Made by a program: the position numbers and the translations under genes. A DNA stretch of 64,000 nt from Gluconacetobacter johannae (GTDB lineage: Bacteria; Pseudomonadota; Alphaproteobacteria; Acetobacterales; Acetobacteraceae): contig NZ_BAQK01000008.1 of NCBI RefSeq assembly GCF_025994435.1, positions 62,001 through 126,000 on the forward strand, given 5' to 3'. Below the pieces are notes generated by a model. That model saw only the letters and a program-made list of their open reading frames with translations, was not told the DNA's origin and ran no database searches. Each line of letters opens with the position of its first letter. Within the stretch, counting starts at the first letter, position 1. Shown here piece after piece: positions 25,498 to 33,792 of this stretch.

Positions 25498-26679
25498 ATG
25501 CCCGGACAAGATCATGTTGGACGAGACATGAAACGGATCCGCAGAGTGCTGTGCGGCCTGTTCGGCGCGCTGCTTCCCTGCACGGCCCTGGCCGCGCCGC
25601 CGCCCATCCTGGAGACGGAGGAAAGCAACACGGCGGTCATGCCCAAGCCGAATCCGCACTGGCTGTATGTCGGCACGCGCACGGGCGGGGTCACGATCAT
25701 CGACGGGGATACGGCCAAGATCGTCGGCACGGTCAACGCGTCGCCGGCCGCGGGCTTCGCGCTGGCCCCGCAGGGCAAAGAATATTACGTGTCCGAGACG
25801 ATATGGACGCGCATGAATCGCGGCACGCGGCAGGACCTGCTGTCGGTCTATGACGGGCACACGCTGAACCTGATTCAGGACATCGAACTGCCGGGGCGTC
25901 TCATCGCCTCGGGCCGGACGCCTTATTTCTCGACCAGCGCCGACGGGCTGCGCGGCTATGTCTACAACATGCAGCCGGCGTCCTCGATCATCACGATCGA
26001 CCTGGCGAAGCGCAATGTGCTGGGCATCACCGAAATTCCGGCCTGCGGACTGATCTACCCCTATGGCAAGACCGGGGTTGCGACGCTTTGCGCCGACGGC
26101 GCGCTGGCGGATGTGGCGATCGACGCATCCGGCCACGGCCGGATCACGGACCGCATTCCGTTCTTCGACGCGCAGCAGGACCCGGTGTTCGAGGAAAGCC
26201 CGGTGGACCGCGCCGGCGGCCAGGCGCTGTTCATCACCTTCAACGGCATGGTCCATCCGGTGCGCCTGGGCGCGCCGAGCACGCTGGAAAAAGCGTGGTC
26301 CCTTCAGCAGGCGGCAGGATTGTCGCCCGCCACGACCTCGCCGGAGCAGACCACCTGGCGGCCGGGCGGGCGGCGTCCGTTCGCGTTCCATCCGGGCCAC
26401 AAGCGGCTGTATGCGCTGATGCACGAGGGCGCGCCCTGGGGGCAGAAGCGGTCGGGCACGGAACTGTGGGTGCTGGACACGGCGACGCATCAGCTCGTCA
26501 ACCGCTTCACGCTGCCGACCTCCGGCTACGCCGTGGGGGTGAGCGAGGATAATGCGCCGCTTCTGTTCGTTCTTTCGGAAGACGGCTGGCTGTGGGTCAT
26601 GGATCCGGAGACGGGCAAGATCCTGCGGAGCCTGCGCGATGTCGGACGGACGACGCTGCTGGCGACCGACCGGTCCTGA
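25498..26679 (+). CDS. mauB: TTQ amine dehydrogenase heavy chain (MauB/AauB type)
   Basis: The 393-residue periplasmic subunit is a seven-bladed beta-propeller of the methylamine/aralkylamine dehydrogenase heavy-chain family. Landmarks are PHWLYVGTRTGGVTIIDGD, YVSETIWTRMNRGTRQDLLSVYD, TRLYALMHEG-type blade (here KRLYALMHEG) and TELWVLDTATHQLV. A signal peptide ends near TALAA. The start at 25498 has GGAGAG upstream; 25477 and 25528 are in-frame alternatives. It forms an alpha2-beta2 complex with the TTQ-bearing light chain and oxidises primary amines to aldehydes plus ammonia, passing electrons to a copper protein or cytochrome. It cannot be told from sequence alone whether the substrate is methylamine, an aralkylamine or a diamine. 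Confidence 0.9.
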   Translation: MPGQDHVGRDMKRIRRVLCGLFGALLPCTALAAPPPILETEESNTAVMPKPNPHWLYVGTRTGGVTIIDGDTAKIVGTVNASPAAGFALAPQGKEYYVSETIWTRMNRGTRQDLLSVYDGHTLNLIQDIELPGRLIASGRTPYFSTSADGLRGYVYNMQPASSIITIDLAKRNVLGITEIPACGLIYPYGKTGVATLCADGALADVAIDASGHGRITDRIPFFDAQQDPVFEESPVDRAGGQALFITFNGMVHPVRLGAPSTLEKAWSLQQAAGLSPATTSPEQTTWRPGGRRPFAFHPGHKRLYALMHEGAPWGQKRSGTELWVLDTATHQLVNRFTLPTSGYAVGVSEDNAPLLFVLSEDGWLWVMDPETGKILRSLRDVGRTTLLATDRS

Positions 26680-26688
26680 GGCGGGGCG

Positions 26689-27210
26689 ATGGGGGCGGCG
26701 GACATCGTGATCGACGCCGCGGCCGCGGCTGCGGGCTGGCTGCTTCTTGTCGCGGGGCTGGGCAAGCTGCGCGACCGGGCGGAATGGATGGGTCGCCTGG
26801 CGGCCTATCGGCTGGTGCCGGCGCCGCTGCTCGACGCGGCCGCCCTGGCCGTCGTGCTGCTGGAACTGGGCGCCGGCGCGGCGCTGGCCTGTGTCCTGTT
26901 TCCGCGCGTCGCGGGGGCGGTGGCGGCGCTGCTGTTCGTGGTCTTCGCGCTGGCGATGGCCGTCAACCTGCTGCGCGGCCGGCGCGACCTCGATTGTGGG
27001 TGTGGCGGCGCGCCGGAGCCTATCTCGTGGCGCAAGGTGGTGCTGGACCTGCTGCTTGCCGGGTTTCTGGCGGCGCGCGCCGCCTATGCCCCGCCCGCGT
27101 GGACGCCGCTGCCCATCGCGGGTGGGCTGCTGATCTTTCTTCTGGTTTCGACGGCGATTTCGCTGGGCGGCATGGCTCCGCCCCGGCTCGCTTCACGTCA
27201 GGACGCATGA
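26689..27210 (+). CDS. mauE: MauE-type membrane protein for amine dehydrogenase maturation
   Basis: The 173-residue integral membrane protein has about five hydrophobic helices and matches the MauE (DoxX-like) family: GWLLLVAGLGKLRDR at the start, RLVPAPLLDAAALAVVLLELGAGAALA in the middle, and a short DLDCGCGG cysteine motif followed by ISWRKVVLDLLL. In methylotrophs MauE, with MauD, is needed for export, disulfide formation and stability of the light chain, which carries six disulfides. Vitamin-K-epoxide-reductase-like CGCGG cysteines could exchange with MauD. It lies between heavy chain and mauD in the conserved B-E-D-A order. Confidence 0.88.
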   Translation: MGAADIVIDAAAAAAGWLLLVAGLGKLRDRAEWMGRLAAYRLVPAPLLDAAALAVVLLELGAGAALACVLFPRVAGAVAALLFVVFALAMAVNLLRGRRDLDCGCGGAPEPISWRKVVLDLLLAGFLAARAAYAPPAWTPLPIAGGLLIFLLVSTAISLGGMAPPRLASRQDA

Positions 27211-27211
27211 C

Positions 27212-27811
27212 ATGATGGTTACCTCGAATTTCCTGCTCTGGGTCGTCTGCGCCCTTCTGACCGTCGCGGTGGTCGCCCTGGCGCGCCAGATCGGCGTGCT
27301 GCACGAGCGGATCGCCCCGATGGGCGCACTTGTGACCGATGGCGGGCCCAAGGTCGGGGCGGTGGCCCCGCGGCTGACCCTGACGGCGATGGATGGCGCG
27401 GTGGTCGAGATCGCGCCCGGCGAGATGGGCGCGCGCGCCGTCCTGCTGATGTTCGTCGCCTCGGACTGCCCGGTCTGCGCCAAGATCATCCCGATCGTGC
27501 GGGCCACGGCCCAGTCGGAGCGGCTGAAGCTGTTCTTCGTCGGCGACGACGGGGAAGCGGCGATCGGCAAGATGATCGCGCGCTACGGGCTGGAGCCGGC
27601 CTCGGTTATCAACAGCGCGGCGCCCGGCCTGGCGTTCCATGTCGGCAAGCTGCCCTACGGCGTGCTGCTGCGCCCGGATGGGACGATCGCGTCCAAGGGC
27701 CTGCTGAACACGCGCGAGCATGTCGAAAGCCTGGTGGTCGCGGACGAGACCGGCTTCGCCTCGGCACAGGATTACATTCGCTCCCTCCATCCCAGCCCGA
27801 ACGCGGCCTGA
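27212..27811 (+). CDS. mauD: MauD-type thiol-disulfide oxidoreductase
   Basis: The 199-residue protein is anchored by one N-terminal helix (NFLLWVVCALLTVAVVALA) and carries a periplasmic thioredoxin-like domain with the redox motif SDCPVCAK. MauD proteins form or isomerise the disulfides of the cysteine-rich TTQ light chain encoded by the next gene. The ATG at 27212 follows the mauE stop by one base; a second ATG at 27215 is equally possible. The length is normal for the family. The disulfide role comes from mau/aau systems. Confidence 0.9.
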   Translation: MMVTSNFLLWVVCALLTVAVVALARQIGVLHERIAPMGALVTDGGPKVGAVAPRLTLTAMDGAVVEIAPGEMGARAVLLMFVASDCPVCAKIIPIVRATAQSERLKLFFVGDDGEAAIGKMIARYGLEPASVINSAAPGLAFHVGKLPYGVLLRPDGTIASKGLLNTREHVESLVVADETGFASAQDYIRSLHPSPNAA

Positions 27812-27858
27812 GGGACGGCAGGGCAACACGACACCCGCGTCAGGGGGAGATCTTCACG

Positions 27859-28410
27859 ATGGCACAGAAGTTTGATGGGCGGCTTTTTGAGGGCTGGAGC
27901 GAGAAGCTGACGCGGCGGCTGGCGTCGGGCACGTCGCGGCGGGGCGTACTGTCGCGCGTGGGGCTGGCGCTTGCCGCCGCGCCGGCCTTTCCCCTTCTGC
28001 CGATCGACCGGTCCAGGGCGCACGCCGCCACGACGCCCCGGCTGACGGAATTCCAGAAGAACGCCCAGGTAACCGACGATACGCGTTGCAATTACTGGCG
28101 GTACTGCGCCATCGACGGGTCGCTGTGCAGCTGTTGCGGCGGCGGGGTGCATAGCTGCCCGCCCGGCACGCAGCCTTCGCTGACCTCGTGGGTGGGCACC
28201 TGCTACAACCCGGCGGACAAGCGCAGCTACCTTATCGCCTATCGCGACTGCTGCGGCACGTCCTCGTGCCGCCAGTGCCATTGCGACAACACCGACGGGG
28301 CGCTGCCGACCTATCGCCCGCAGGCGAACAACGAGATCATCTGGTGTTTCGGCACGTCCAGCATGGCCTATCACTGCTCGACAGCCGCGCTGGTGGGCGT
28401 CGCGGAATGA
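27859..28410 (+). CDS. mauA: TTQ amine dehydrogenase light chain (MauA/AauA type)
   Basis: The 183-residue light chain carries the tryptophan tryptophylquinone cofactor. A long twin-arginine-type leader (SRRGVLSRVGLALA) ends near AHA. By alignment to the Paracoccus subunit, the cross-linked tryptophans are Trp111 (SLTSWVGTC) and Trp162 (IIWCFG), 51 residues apart as in Paracoccus (57 and 108). The catalytic acids correspond to Asp130 (YRDCC) and Asp86 (AIDG). The cysteine pattern (CNYWRYC, CSCCGGG, CPPG, DCCG, CRQCHC) supports six disulfides. The enzyme should therefore be mature and active if TTQ is made. No mauG lies in this operon. Its stop overlaps the cytochrome start as ATGA. Confidence 0.95.
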   Translation: MAQKFDGRLFEGWSEKLTRRLASGTSRRGVLSRVGLALAAAPAFPLLPIDRSRAHAATTPRLTEFQKNAQVTDDTRCNYWRYCAIDGSLCSCCGGGVHSCPPGTQPSLTSWVGTCYNPADKRSYLIAYRDCCGTSSCRQCHCDNTDGALPTYRPQANNEIIWCFGTSSMAYHCSTAALVGVAE

Positions 28411-28931
28411 CGGCACCGTGGCGTGCGGTGAAACGTTTCCCGATCGCCGGCATGCTGGCCGGCCTGCTGTGCGTCGCGGCGTGCCCCGTGGCGCGCGCGG
28501 CCGACAACAGCGTTGTGGAACAGCGGGCGGTGACGTTCAACCACGCCCAGACCAATTACATGCTGCATTGCGGCGGATGCCACGGCACGCTGGGGCTGTC
28601 GCCGCCGCATTCGGTGCCGCTGCTGCGTGGGCAGGCGGGCTGGCTGGTCTGCGATCCGCAGGGGCGGGCCTATGTGGACGGGCTGCCCAATGTCACGCGG
28701 GCGTCGCTGTCGGATGCCGATCTGGCGGATGTGCTGAATTTCGTCATCTTCACGCTGGGGGCGTCACCGGGCAGCGCGCATGCCGCCCCGTTCACCGCGC
28801 GCGAGGTCAGCGCGATGCGCGCCGCCCCCGAATCGACGGTGCCGCTGCATCTGAGGCGCCAGCAGGCGGTGGAGCGCATCATCAAGGTTTGCGGCGCCCC
28901 GAAATCCCTGCTTGACTACAAGCCGATGTGA
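28407..28931 (+). CDS. Periplasmic mono-haem cytochrome c
   Basis: The 174-residue protein has a signal peptide (MLAGLLCVAACPVARA) and one haem-binding CGGCH motif (Cys55, Cys58, His59) in a short class-I cytochrome fold. Coding overlap at both ends fixes it in the amine dehydrogenase operon. The Alcaligenes aau cluster likewise has a small mono-haem cytochrome after aauA. It could take electrons from the reduced TTQ or help in cofactor maturation. It is not MauG, which has two haems and about 370 residues. Confidence 0.88.
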   Translation: MTAPWRAVKRFPIAGMLAGLLCVAACPVARAADNSVVEQRAVTFNHAQTNYMLHCGGCHGTLGLSPPHSVPLLRGQAGWLVCDPQGRAYVDGLPNVTRASLSDADLADVLNFVIFTLGASPGSAHAAPFTAREVSAMRAAPESTVPLHLRRQQAVERIIKVCGAPKSLLDYKPM

Positions 28932-29749
28932 TGACGATGCCCCCCCGTAACGATGCACAGGACATGGGTGGCGCCGCGTGGCGTGACGCCGTGCCGTTTT
29001 TCGCCTTTCTCGTGATCGGCGGATGCTGTTTCCTGCTGTACTGGGTGCTGGAGGGGCGTCGTGAGACGATCGACATTCCGCGATCGGTCCAGTGGGCACT
29101 GTTCGACGATTACGCGACCCTTTCCGGGCATGAGCCGGATGAGAAGGAAAGGCGCTCGATCATCAAGGGCTATGTCGCCGACGAGGTCCTGTTCCGGGAG
29201 TCGCTGCGGCGGCGGCTTTACCTGGCCGACGGCAATATCCGGCAGCGCATGATCGACCAGGTCCGCTTCATGGTCGGAGGCTCGCCCCCGGACCCGGCCG
29301 AGGCGCAGATGCGGGCCTATTACGCCGCCCATCCGAACCTCTATCGCGGAGAGCCCGAGATCAGCTTCCGCCACGTCTTCTTTCGCACCGCGCCGCAGGA
29401 CCCCGTCTCCATCCTCATGGCGCTACGCCAGGGGCAGGAGGTGAAGGGCGATGATTTCTGGATGGGCCACGACCTGCCCGCCTATGGCGAATCAATGATT
29501 AGCAGCATGTTCGGACTCGATTTCCTGCATGCACTCCAGGGCGCGCCGACCGGGACCTGGACCGGCCCGATCCAATCGAGCCGGGGCTTTCATTTCGTGA
29601 AGGTCGAGGCCCGTACCCCCGCGACCCAGGCCCCCTACGACAAGGTGCGCGACGAGATCCGGGCCGACATGATATCCGAGGAACGCGATGCCGCGATCGC
29701 GGCCGAGGTCTCGCGTTTGAGAAGGGATTACGATGTCGTCGAACGATAG
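28931..29749 (+). CDS. Membrane-anchored PpiC-type peptidyl-prolyl isomerase
   Basis: The 272-residue protein has one N-terminal helix (VPFFAFLVIGGCCFLLYW) and a periplasmic parvulin-like region. It shows the SurA/PpiC family pattern: KGYVADEVLFRESLRR near residue 70, a FRHVFF strand of the isomerase domain around residue 140, and GTWTGPIQSSRGFHFVKVE near residue 215. Such proteins commonly flank TTQ dehydrogenase genes of the aau type and may help fold the light or heavy chain in the periplasm; this role is inference. The start is the ATG at 28931 within the cytochrome stop; a GTG three bases earlier is possible. The 3' end overlaps the HupE gene. Confidence 0.82.
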   Translation: MTMPPRNDAQDMGGAAWRDAVPFFAFLVIGGCCFLLYWVLEGRRETIDIPRSVQWALFDDYATLSGHEPDEKERRSIIKGYVADEVLFRESLRRRLYLADGNIRQRMIDQVRFMVGGSPPDPAEAQMRAYYAAHPNLYRGEPEISFRHVFFRTAPQDPVSILMALRQGQEVKGDDFWMGHDLPAYGESMISSMFGLDFLHALQGAPTGTWTGPIQSSRGFHFVKVEARTPATQAPYDKVRDEIRADMISEERDAAIAAEVSRLRRDYDVVER

Positions 29750-30782
29750 GACCTTGCGGCGGATGCGGCGCGCGGTCCGCGCGGTGCTGGCCGTGGTCGT
29801 CGCGTCCCTTGGCCTGCTGGCGTCGCAGGCCCGTGCCGATGTCTTCAATGCGGGCGATTTCAGCTTCACGCGCGGCGCCACCCCCGGCGCCTATGTGCTG
29901 ACCGTGGACCTGCCGCAGAGCGTTGCCACGCCCGAGTCCCTGGGCCTGCCCAGGGGCTGTGTCACGACGGGACGCGAGGAGACGGGCGGCGGTGCGCGGG
30001 TGGCGATCGCGGTCGCCCTGCGCTGCGACCATTCGCTGACCCCCGAGGAGCGGATCGAAACACCCTGGCGTCTCGACGGGGCGACCTTCCAGAGCGCCCT
30101 GAGCGCCGACCATGCCCGCCACCCCGTGGAACTCGAGGCCGGGCGCGCGGTGCTGGCGGTGGCCCGGGGCATGCCGGTCGTGCGGTCCATGCCGGCGGTC
30201 GTGGCCTATTACGCCCAACTCGGCATCCTGCACATCCTGACGGGCTGGGACCATCTGACCTTCGTGCTGTGCCTGTGCATGCTGACGGGGGGGGCGCGGC
30301 TGCTGCTGCTGATTACGACGTTCACGATCGGCCATTCCATTTCGCTGGCGCTGTCCTTCCTGCACGTCATCAACGTGCCCGAGCCGCCCGTCGAGGCCGT
30401 GATCGCCCTGTCGATCATGTTCATGGCGCAGGAAGGCGTGCTTGCGCCCCGGCGCATGGCGGGGGGGCGCTTCCCGCTGGGGCGCTATGCCTTCGTCGTG
30501 GGCAGCTTCGGCCTTCTGCACGGGCTGGGCTTCGCCGACGCGCTGCGCGAGATCGGCGTCGCCCCGCCCGAGCGTCTTGCGGCGCTGGTCAGCTTCAACG
30601 TGGGGGTGGAAATCGGCCAGTTGATTTTCGTGGCGATCGTGACGCTGAGCCTGCTGCTTTTCCGGAGCCTGGGCGTGGCGCAGGCCGTGCGTGGCCTGGC
30701 GCTCTACGCGGCGGGGGCGATGGGCGCCTTCTGGATGATCGACAGGATCGCCGCGATGTTCGGGCTGGTGGCCGCGCTATGA
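29733..30782 (+). CDS. HupE/UreJ_2 family membrane protein
   Basis: The 349-residue protein has a signal segment (VLAVVVASLGLLASQARA), a periplasmic domain of about 130 residues, and six or seven helices of the HupE/UreJ_2 family. The metal-site-like motifs HILTGWDH, FTIGHSISLALSF and GLLHGLGFADAL carry the conserved histidines. HupE/UreJ proteins are implicated in nickel or cobalt uptake, but this second subfamily often sits in quinoprotein and cytochrome operons where its cargo is unproven. Here it lies in a TTQ amine dehydrogenase operon next to a nickel urease island, so nickel supply or a maturation role are both possible. It overlaps both neighbours. Confidence 0.85.
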   Translation: MSSNDRTLRRMRRAVRAVLAVVVASLGLLASQARADVFNAGDFSFTRGATPGAYVLTVDLPQSVATPESLGLPRGCVTTGREETGGGARVAIAVALRCDHSLTPEERIETPWRLDGATFQSALSADHARHPVELEAGRAVLAVARGMPVVRSMPAVVAYYAQLGILHILTGWDHLTFVLCLCMLTGGARLLLLITTFTIGHSISLALSFLHVINVPEPPVEAVIALSIMFMAQEGVLAPRRMAGGRFPLGRYAFVVGSFGLLHGLGFADALREIGVAPPERLAALVSFNVGVEIGQLIFVAIVTLSLLLFRSLGVAQAVRGLALYAAGAMGAFWMIDRIAAMFGLVAAL

Positions 30783-32356
30783 GGCCCGATCTGCGGCAGG
30801 CGCGCCATGCGCTGGCACGGGGCGAGCCGCTTCAGGCCCGCCAGATCGCGGCCGCCGTCGCCGCGCGCGAACCGCGCTCGGCCGAGGCGCATTTCCTGAT
30901 GGGGATCGGCGACGTCACGCTGGGCAATGTCGGTGGGGGGACGGTGCTGCTGCAGGCCGCGACCGAACTGGGCCGTTCCGCCGAATATTTCGCGCAGTTC
31001 GCCCGGTGCCTGCTGCTGCTGCGCCGGGACGGAGAGGCCGCGGTGGCGTTGCGCGAGGCCGAGGCGTGTCTGGCCGCGGGCGAGAAGGCGGATGCGCTGA
31101 CGCGGGATACGCTGGGGTGCGCCTATGCGCGCCTGACCGAACACGAGGCGTCGATTCCGCATTTCGAGGCCGCCGTGCGGGCCGCGCCCGATGACATGCA
31201 GTTCCGCTACAATCATGCGGTGGCGCTGAGCTTCGTCGGGCGCGTCGCGGAGTCGGAACAGGCGTTCGAGGCGCTTCTGGCGCGCGCGCCCGGCCATGCG
31301 CGGGCGCATCACACGCTGGCCGGCCTGCGTCGCCAGACGGCCGAACGCAACCATGTGCCGCGCCTGCGCGCCGCGCAGGCGGCCGCCCGGGAGCCGGAGG
31401 CGCGGCTGCTGCTGGGCTATGCCCTGTCGAAGGAACTGGAGGATCTGGGCGAGACCGACGAATCCTTCCGCTGGCTGTGGGACGCCAATGCGGCGCATCG
31501 CCGCACATTGCCCTACAGCTTTGCACGCGATGCCGAGGTTTTCGACGCGATGGAGGCCAACTGGCCGGTCTGCGCGGCCGCCCCGGTGACCGATCCGCCG
31601 CAGGATGCGCCGATCTTCGTGATCGGCATGCCGCGCACGGGCACCACCCTGGTCGACCGGATCCTGTCGTCGCATCCCGACGTGGTGGGCGCGGGCGAGC
31701 TTCAGGCCTTTCCCATCGCGGTCAAGCAGGCGTCGCGCACCCGCAGCCGCACGGTGCTCGACCCCGAGACCATCATGCAGGCGGCGGGGAAGGACCAGGG
31801 GGTGATCGGGCGGGCCTACATGCAGCGCGCCCTGGCGCATGTGCCGCAGGACGGCCGCCGGTTCAGCGACAAGTTCCCCGGCAATTTCCTCTATGCCGGC
31901 ATGATCGCCCGTGCATTGCCGCAGGCGCGGATCGTGTGCCTGAGGCGCCATCCGATGGACACGGTGCTGAGCAATTTCAAGAATCTCTTTGCGACGACCT
32001 CGCGCTATTACGATTACAGCTACAGCATCGAGGACATTGCGGAATATTACGTGCGCTTCGACCGGCTGATGCGCTTCTGGCAGCGGGCGGTTCCAGGCCG
32101 GGTGCTCGAAGTGCAGTACGAGGACATCGTCGCGGACCAGGAAGGGGTGACGCGGCGCCTGCTGGCGCATTGCGGGCTGGACTGGGCGGACGCCTGCCTT
32201 GCCTTCCACACCAACGCGTCGCCGGTCTCGACCCCCAGCGCGGCGCAGGTGCGTCGCCCGATCTATCGCGACGCGCTGGCCCGCTGGAGGCGGCATGCGG
32301 CCGCGCTGGAACCGGCGCGCCGCATCCTTGAACGGCACGGCATCGCCATCGACTGA
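30779..32356 (+). CDS. TPR-sulfotransferase fusion
   Basis: The 525-residue protein has about 270 residues of tetratricopeptide-like helices (ARQIAAAVAAREPRSAEAHF, ASIPHFEAAVRAAPDD, AESEQAFEALLARAPGHARAHH) followed by a sulfotransferase domain. The PAPS-binding 5' loop is FVIGMPRTGTTLVDRIL and the 3'-phosphate motif is VCLRRHPMDTVLSNF. The domain normally moves sulfate from PAPS to a hydroxyl, amine or tyrosine. No signal peptide is present, so it should be cytoplasmic. It overlaps the HupE gene by four bases and so belongs to the amine dehydrogenase transcript, though its substrate is unclear. A 104-base gap separates it from urtA. Confidence 0.85.
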   Translation: MRPDLRQARHALARGEPLQARQIAAAVAAREPRSAEAHFLMGIGDVTLGNVGGGTVLLQAATELGRSAEYFAQFARCLLLLRRDGEAAVALREAEACLAAGEKADALTRDTLGCAYARLTEHEASIPHFEAAVRAAPDDMQFRYNHAVALSFVGRVAESEQAFEALLARAPGHARAHHTLAGLRRQTAERNHVPRLRAAQAAAREPEARLLLGYALSKELEDLGETDESFRWLWDANAAHRRTLPYSFARDAEVFDAMEANWPVCAAAPVTDPPQDAPIFVIGMPRTGTTLVDRILSSHPDVVGAGELQAFPIAVKQASRTRSRTVLDPETIMQAAGKDQGVIGRAYMQRALAHVPQDGRRFSDKFPGNFLYAGMIARALPQARIVCLRRHPMDTVLSNFKNLFATTSRYYDYSYSIEDIAEYYVRFDRLMRFWQRAVPGRVLEVQYEDIVADQEGVTRRLLAHCGLDWADACLAFHTNASPVSTPSAAQVRRPIYRDALARWRRHAAALEPARRILERHGIAID

Positions 32357-32460
32357 CGCGCTTCACGTCGGCGGGAAGGGCGACATCTACGCCAGATTGC
32401 GTATGGCCAATCCAACGCGGATACGGGACGAATGGCGCCATGTCAGAAGGAATGGACGAC

Positions 32461-33792
32461 ATGACGGACCCGACCATGCGCTTTACCCGCCGCGACTTCG
32501 CCCGCTTCAGTCTTGCGGCATCGGCGGCGATGCTCGGCGGAAGCCGGACGCTGCGCGCGGCGCCTCCGTCAGGCGAACCCATCCGCATCGGGGTCCTGCA
32601 TTCGCTGTCCGGCACGATGGCGATCAGCGAGACGACGCTGAAGGACGTGATCCTGATGCTGGTCGAGCTTCAGAACCGGAAGGGCGGCGTGCTGGGCCGG
32701 CCGCTGGAGGCGGTGGTCGTCGATCCGGCCTCGAACTGGCCGCTCTTTGCCGAAAAGGCGCGGCAGCTTCTGGCCGTGGACAAGGTGTCCGCCGCCTTCG
32801 GCTGCTGGACCAGCGTGTCGCGCAAGGCCGTGCTTCCGGTCTTCGAGGAACTGGACGGCATCCTGTTCTATCCCGTTCAGTACGAGGGGCAGGAATGCAG
32901 CCGCAATGTCTTCTACATGGGGGCGGCGCCGAACCAGCAGGCCATTCCGGCGGTCGATTACCTGCTGAGCGAGGATGGCGGCGGCGCGAAACGCTTTGCG
33001 CTGGTCGGCACGGATTATGTCTATCCGCGCACCACCAACCAGATCCTGCAAAGCTACCTGAAGCAGAAGGGCATCGGCGATGCCGATGTCATGGTCAATT
33101 ACACGCCGTTCGGCCAGTCCGACTGGCAGACCATCGTCTCGCAGATCAAGGCCTTCGGCTCGGCCGGCCGGAAAACCGCCGTGGTTTCCACCATCAACGG
33201 CGACGCCAACGTTCCGTTCTACAAGGAACTGGCGGCGCAGGGCATTTCCGCGACGGACATTCCCGTCATGGCGTTCAGCGTCGGCGAGGAAGAGCTTGCG
33301 GGCATGGACACGAAGCCCCTGGTGGGACAGCTTGCCGCCTGGAACTATTTCGAGAGCATCGACACGCCGGCGAACCAGGCCTTCATCCGGGAATGGCACG
33401 GGTTCACGAAAAATCCAAAGCGTACCACCAACGATCCGATGGAGGCGCATTATATCGGCTTCAACCTATGGGTTCAGGCCGTGACCAAAGCCGGCACCAC
33501 CGACCATGACAAGGTGATCGAGACCATGGTGGGGCTGAAGCAGCCCAACCTGACGGGCGGCGTCGCCGAGGTCCTGCCCAACCATCACATCACCAAGCCG
33601 GTCTATATCGGCGAGATCCAGGAAGACGGCCAGTTCAACGTCGTCTGGCAGACCCCCCGCGAGATACCGGGCCAGGCGTGGTCGCCCTTCGTGCCGGAGA
33701 CGCGGAACCTGATCGGCGACTGGCGCGCGCCGATCCGCTGCGGCAATTACGACACGGTGAAGAAGGCCTGCCTCGGCACGCGGCATGTCTGA
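32461..33792 (+). CDS. urtA: Urea ABC transporter substrate-binding protein
   Basis: The 443-residue periplasmic binding protein has a twin-arginine leader (FTRRDFARFSLAASAAML). It then shows UrtA landmarks: IRIGVLHSLSGTMAISE, FGCWTSVSRKAVLPVFEE, LFYPVQYEGQECSRNVFY, and TINGDANVPFYKEL. The 32461 start has AGAAGGA nine bases upstream; an in-frame ATG at 32440 would add seven residues. UrtA delivers urea or short amides to UrtBC. It opens the five-gene urt operon in the usual order and overlaps urtB by eight bases. Urea import complements the cytoplasmic urease encoded 14 kb upstream. Confidence 0.96.
   Translation: MTDPTMRFTRRDFARFSLAASAAMLGGSRTLRAAPPSGEPIRIGVLHSLSGTMAISETTLKDVILMLVELQNRKGGVLGRPLEAVVVDPASNWPLFAEKARQLLAVDKVSAAFGCWTSVSRKAVLPVFEELDGILFYPVQYEGQECSRNVFYMGAAPNQQAIPAVDYLLSEDGGGAKRFALVGTDYVYPRTTNQILQSYLKQKGIGDADVMVNYTPFGQSDWQTIVSQIKAFGSAGRKTAVVSTINGDANVPFYKELAAQGISATDIPVMAFSVGEEELAGMDTKPLVGQLAAWNYFESIDTPANQAFIREWHGFTKNPKRTTNDPMEAHYIGFNLWVQAVTKAGTTDHDKVIETMVGLKQPNLTGGVAEVLPNHHITKPVYIGEIQEDGQFNVVWQTPREIPGQAWSPFVPETRNLIGDWRAPIRCGNYDTVKKACLGTRHV

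Noticed and set aside
28407..28931. The cytochrome gene as MauG
   Set aside because: It has one CxxCH motif and 174 residues; MauG is a di-haem protein of about twice that length.
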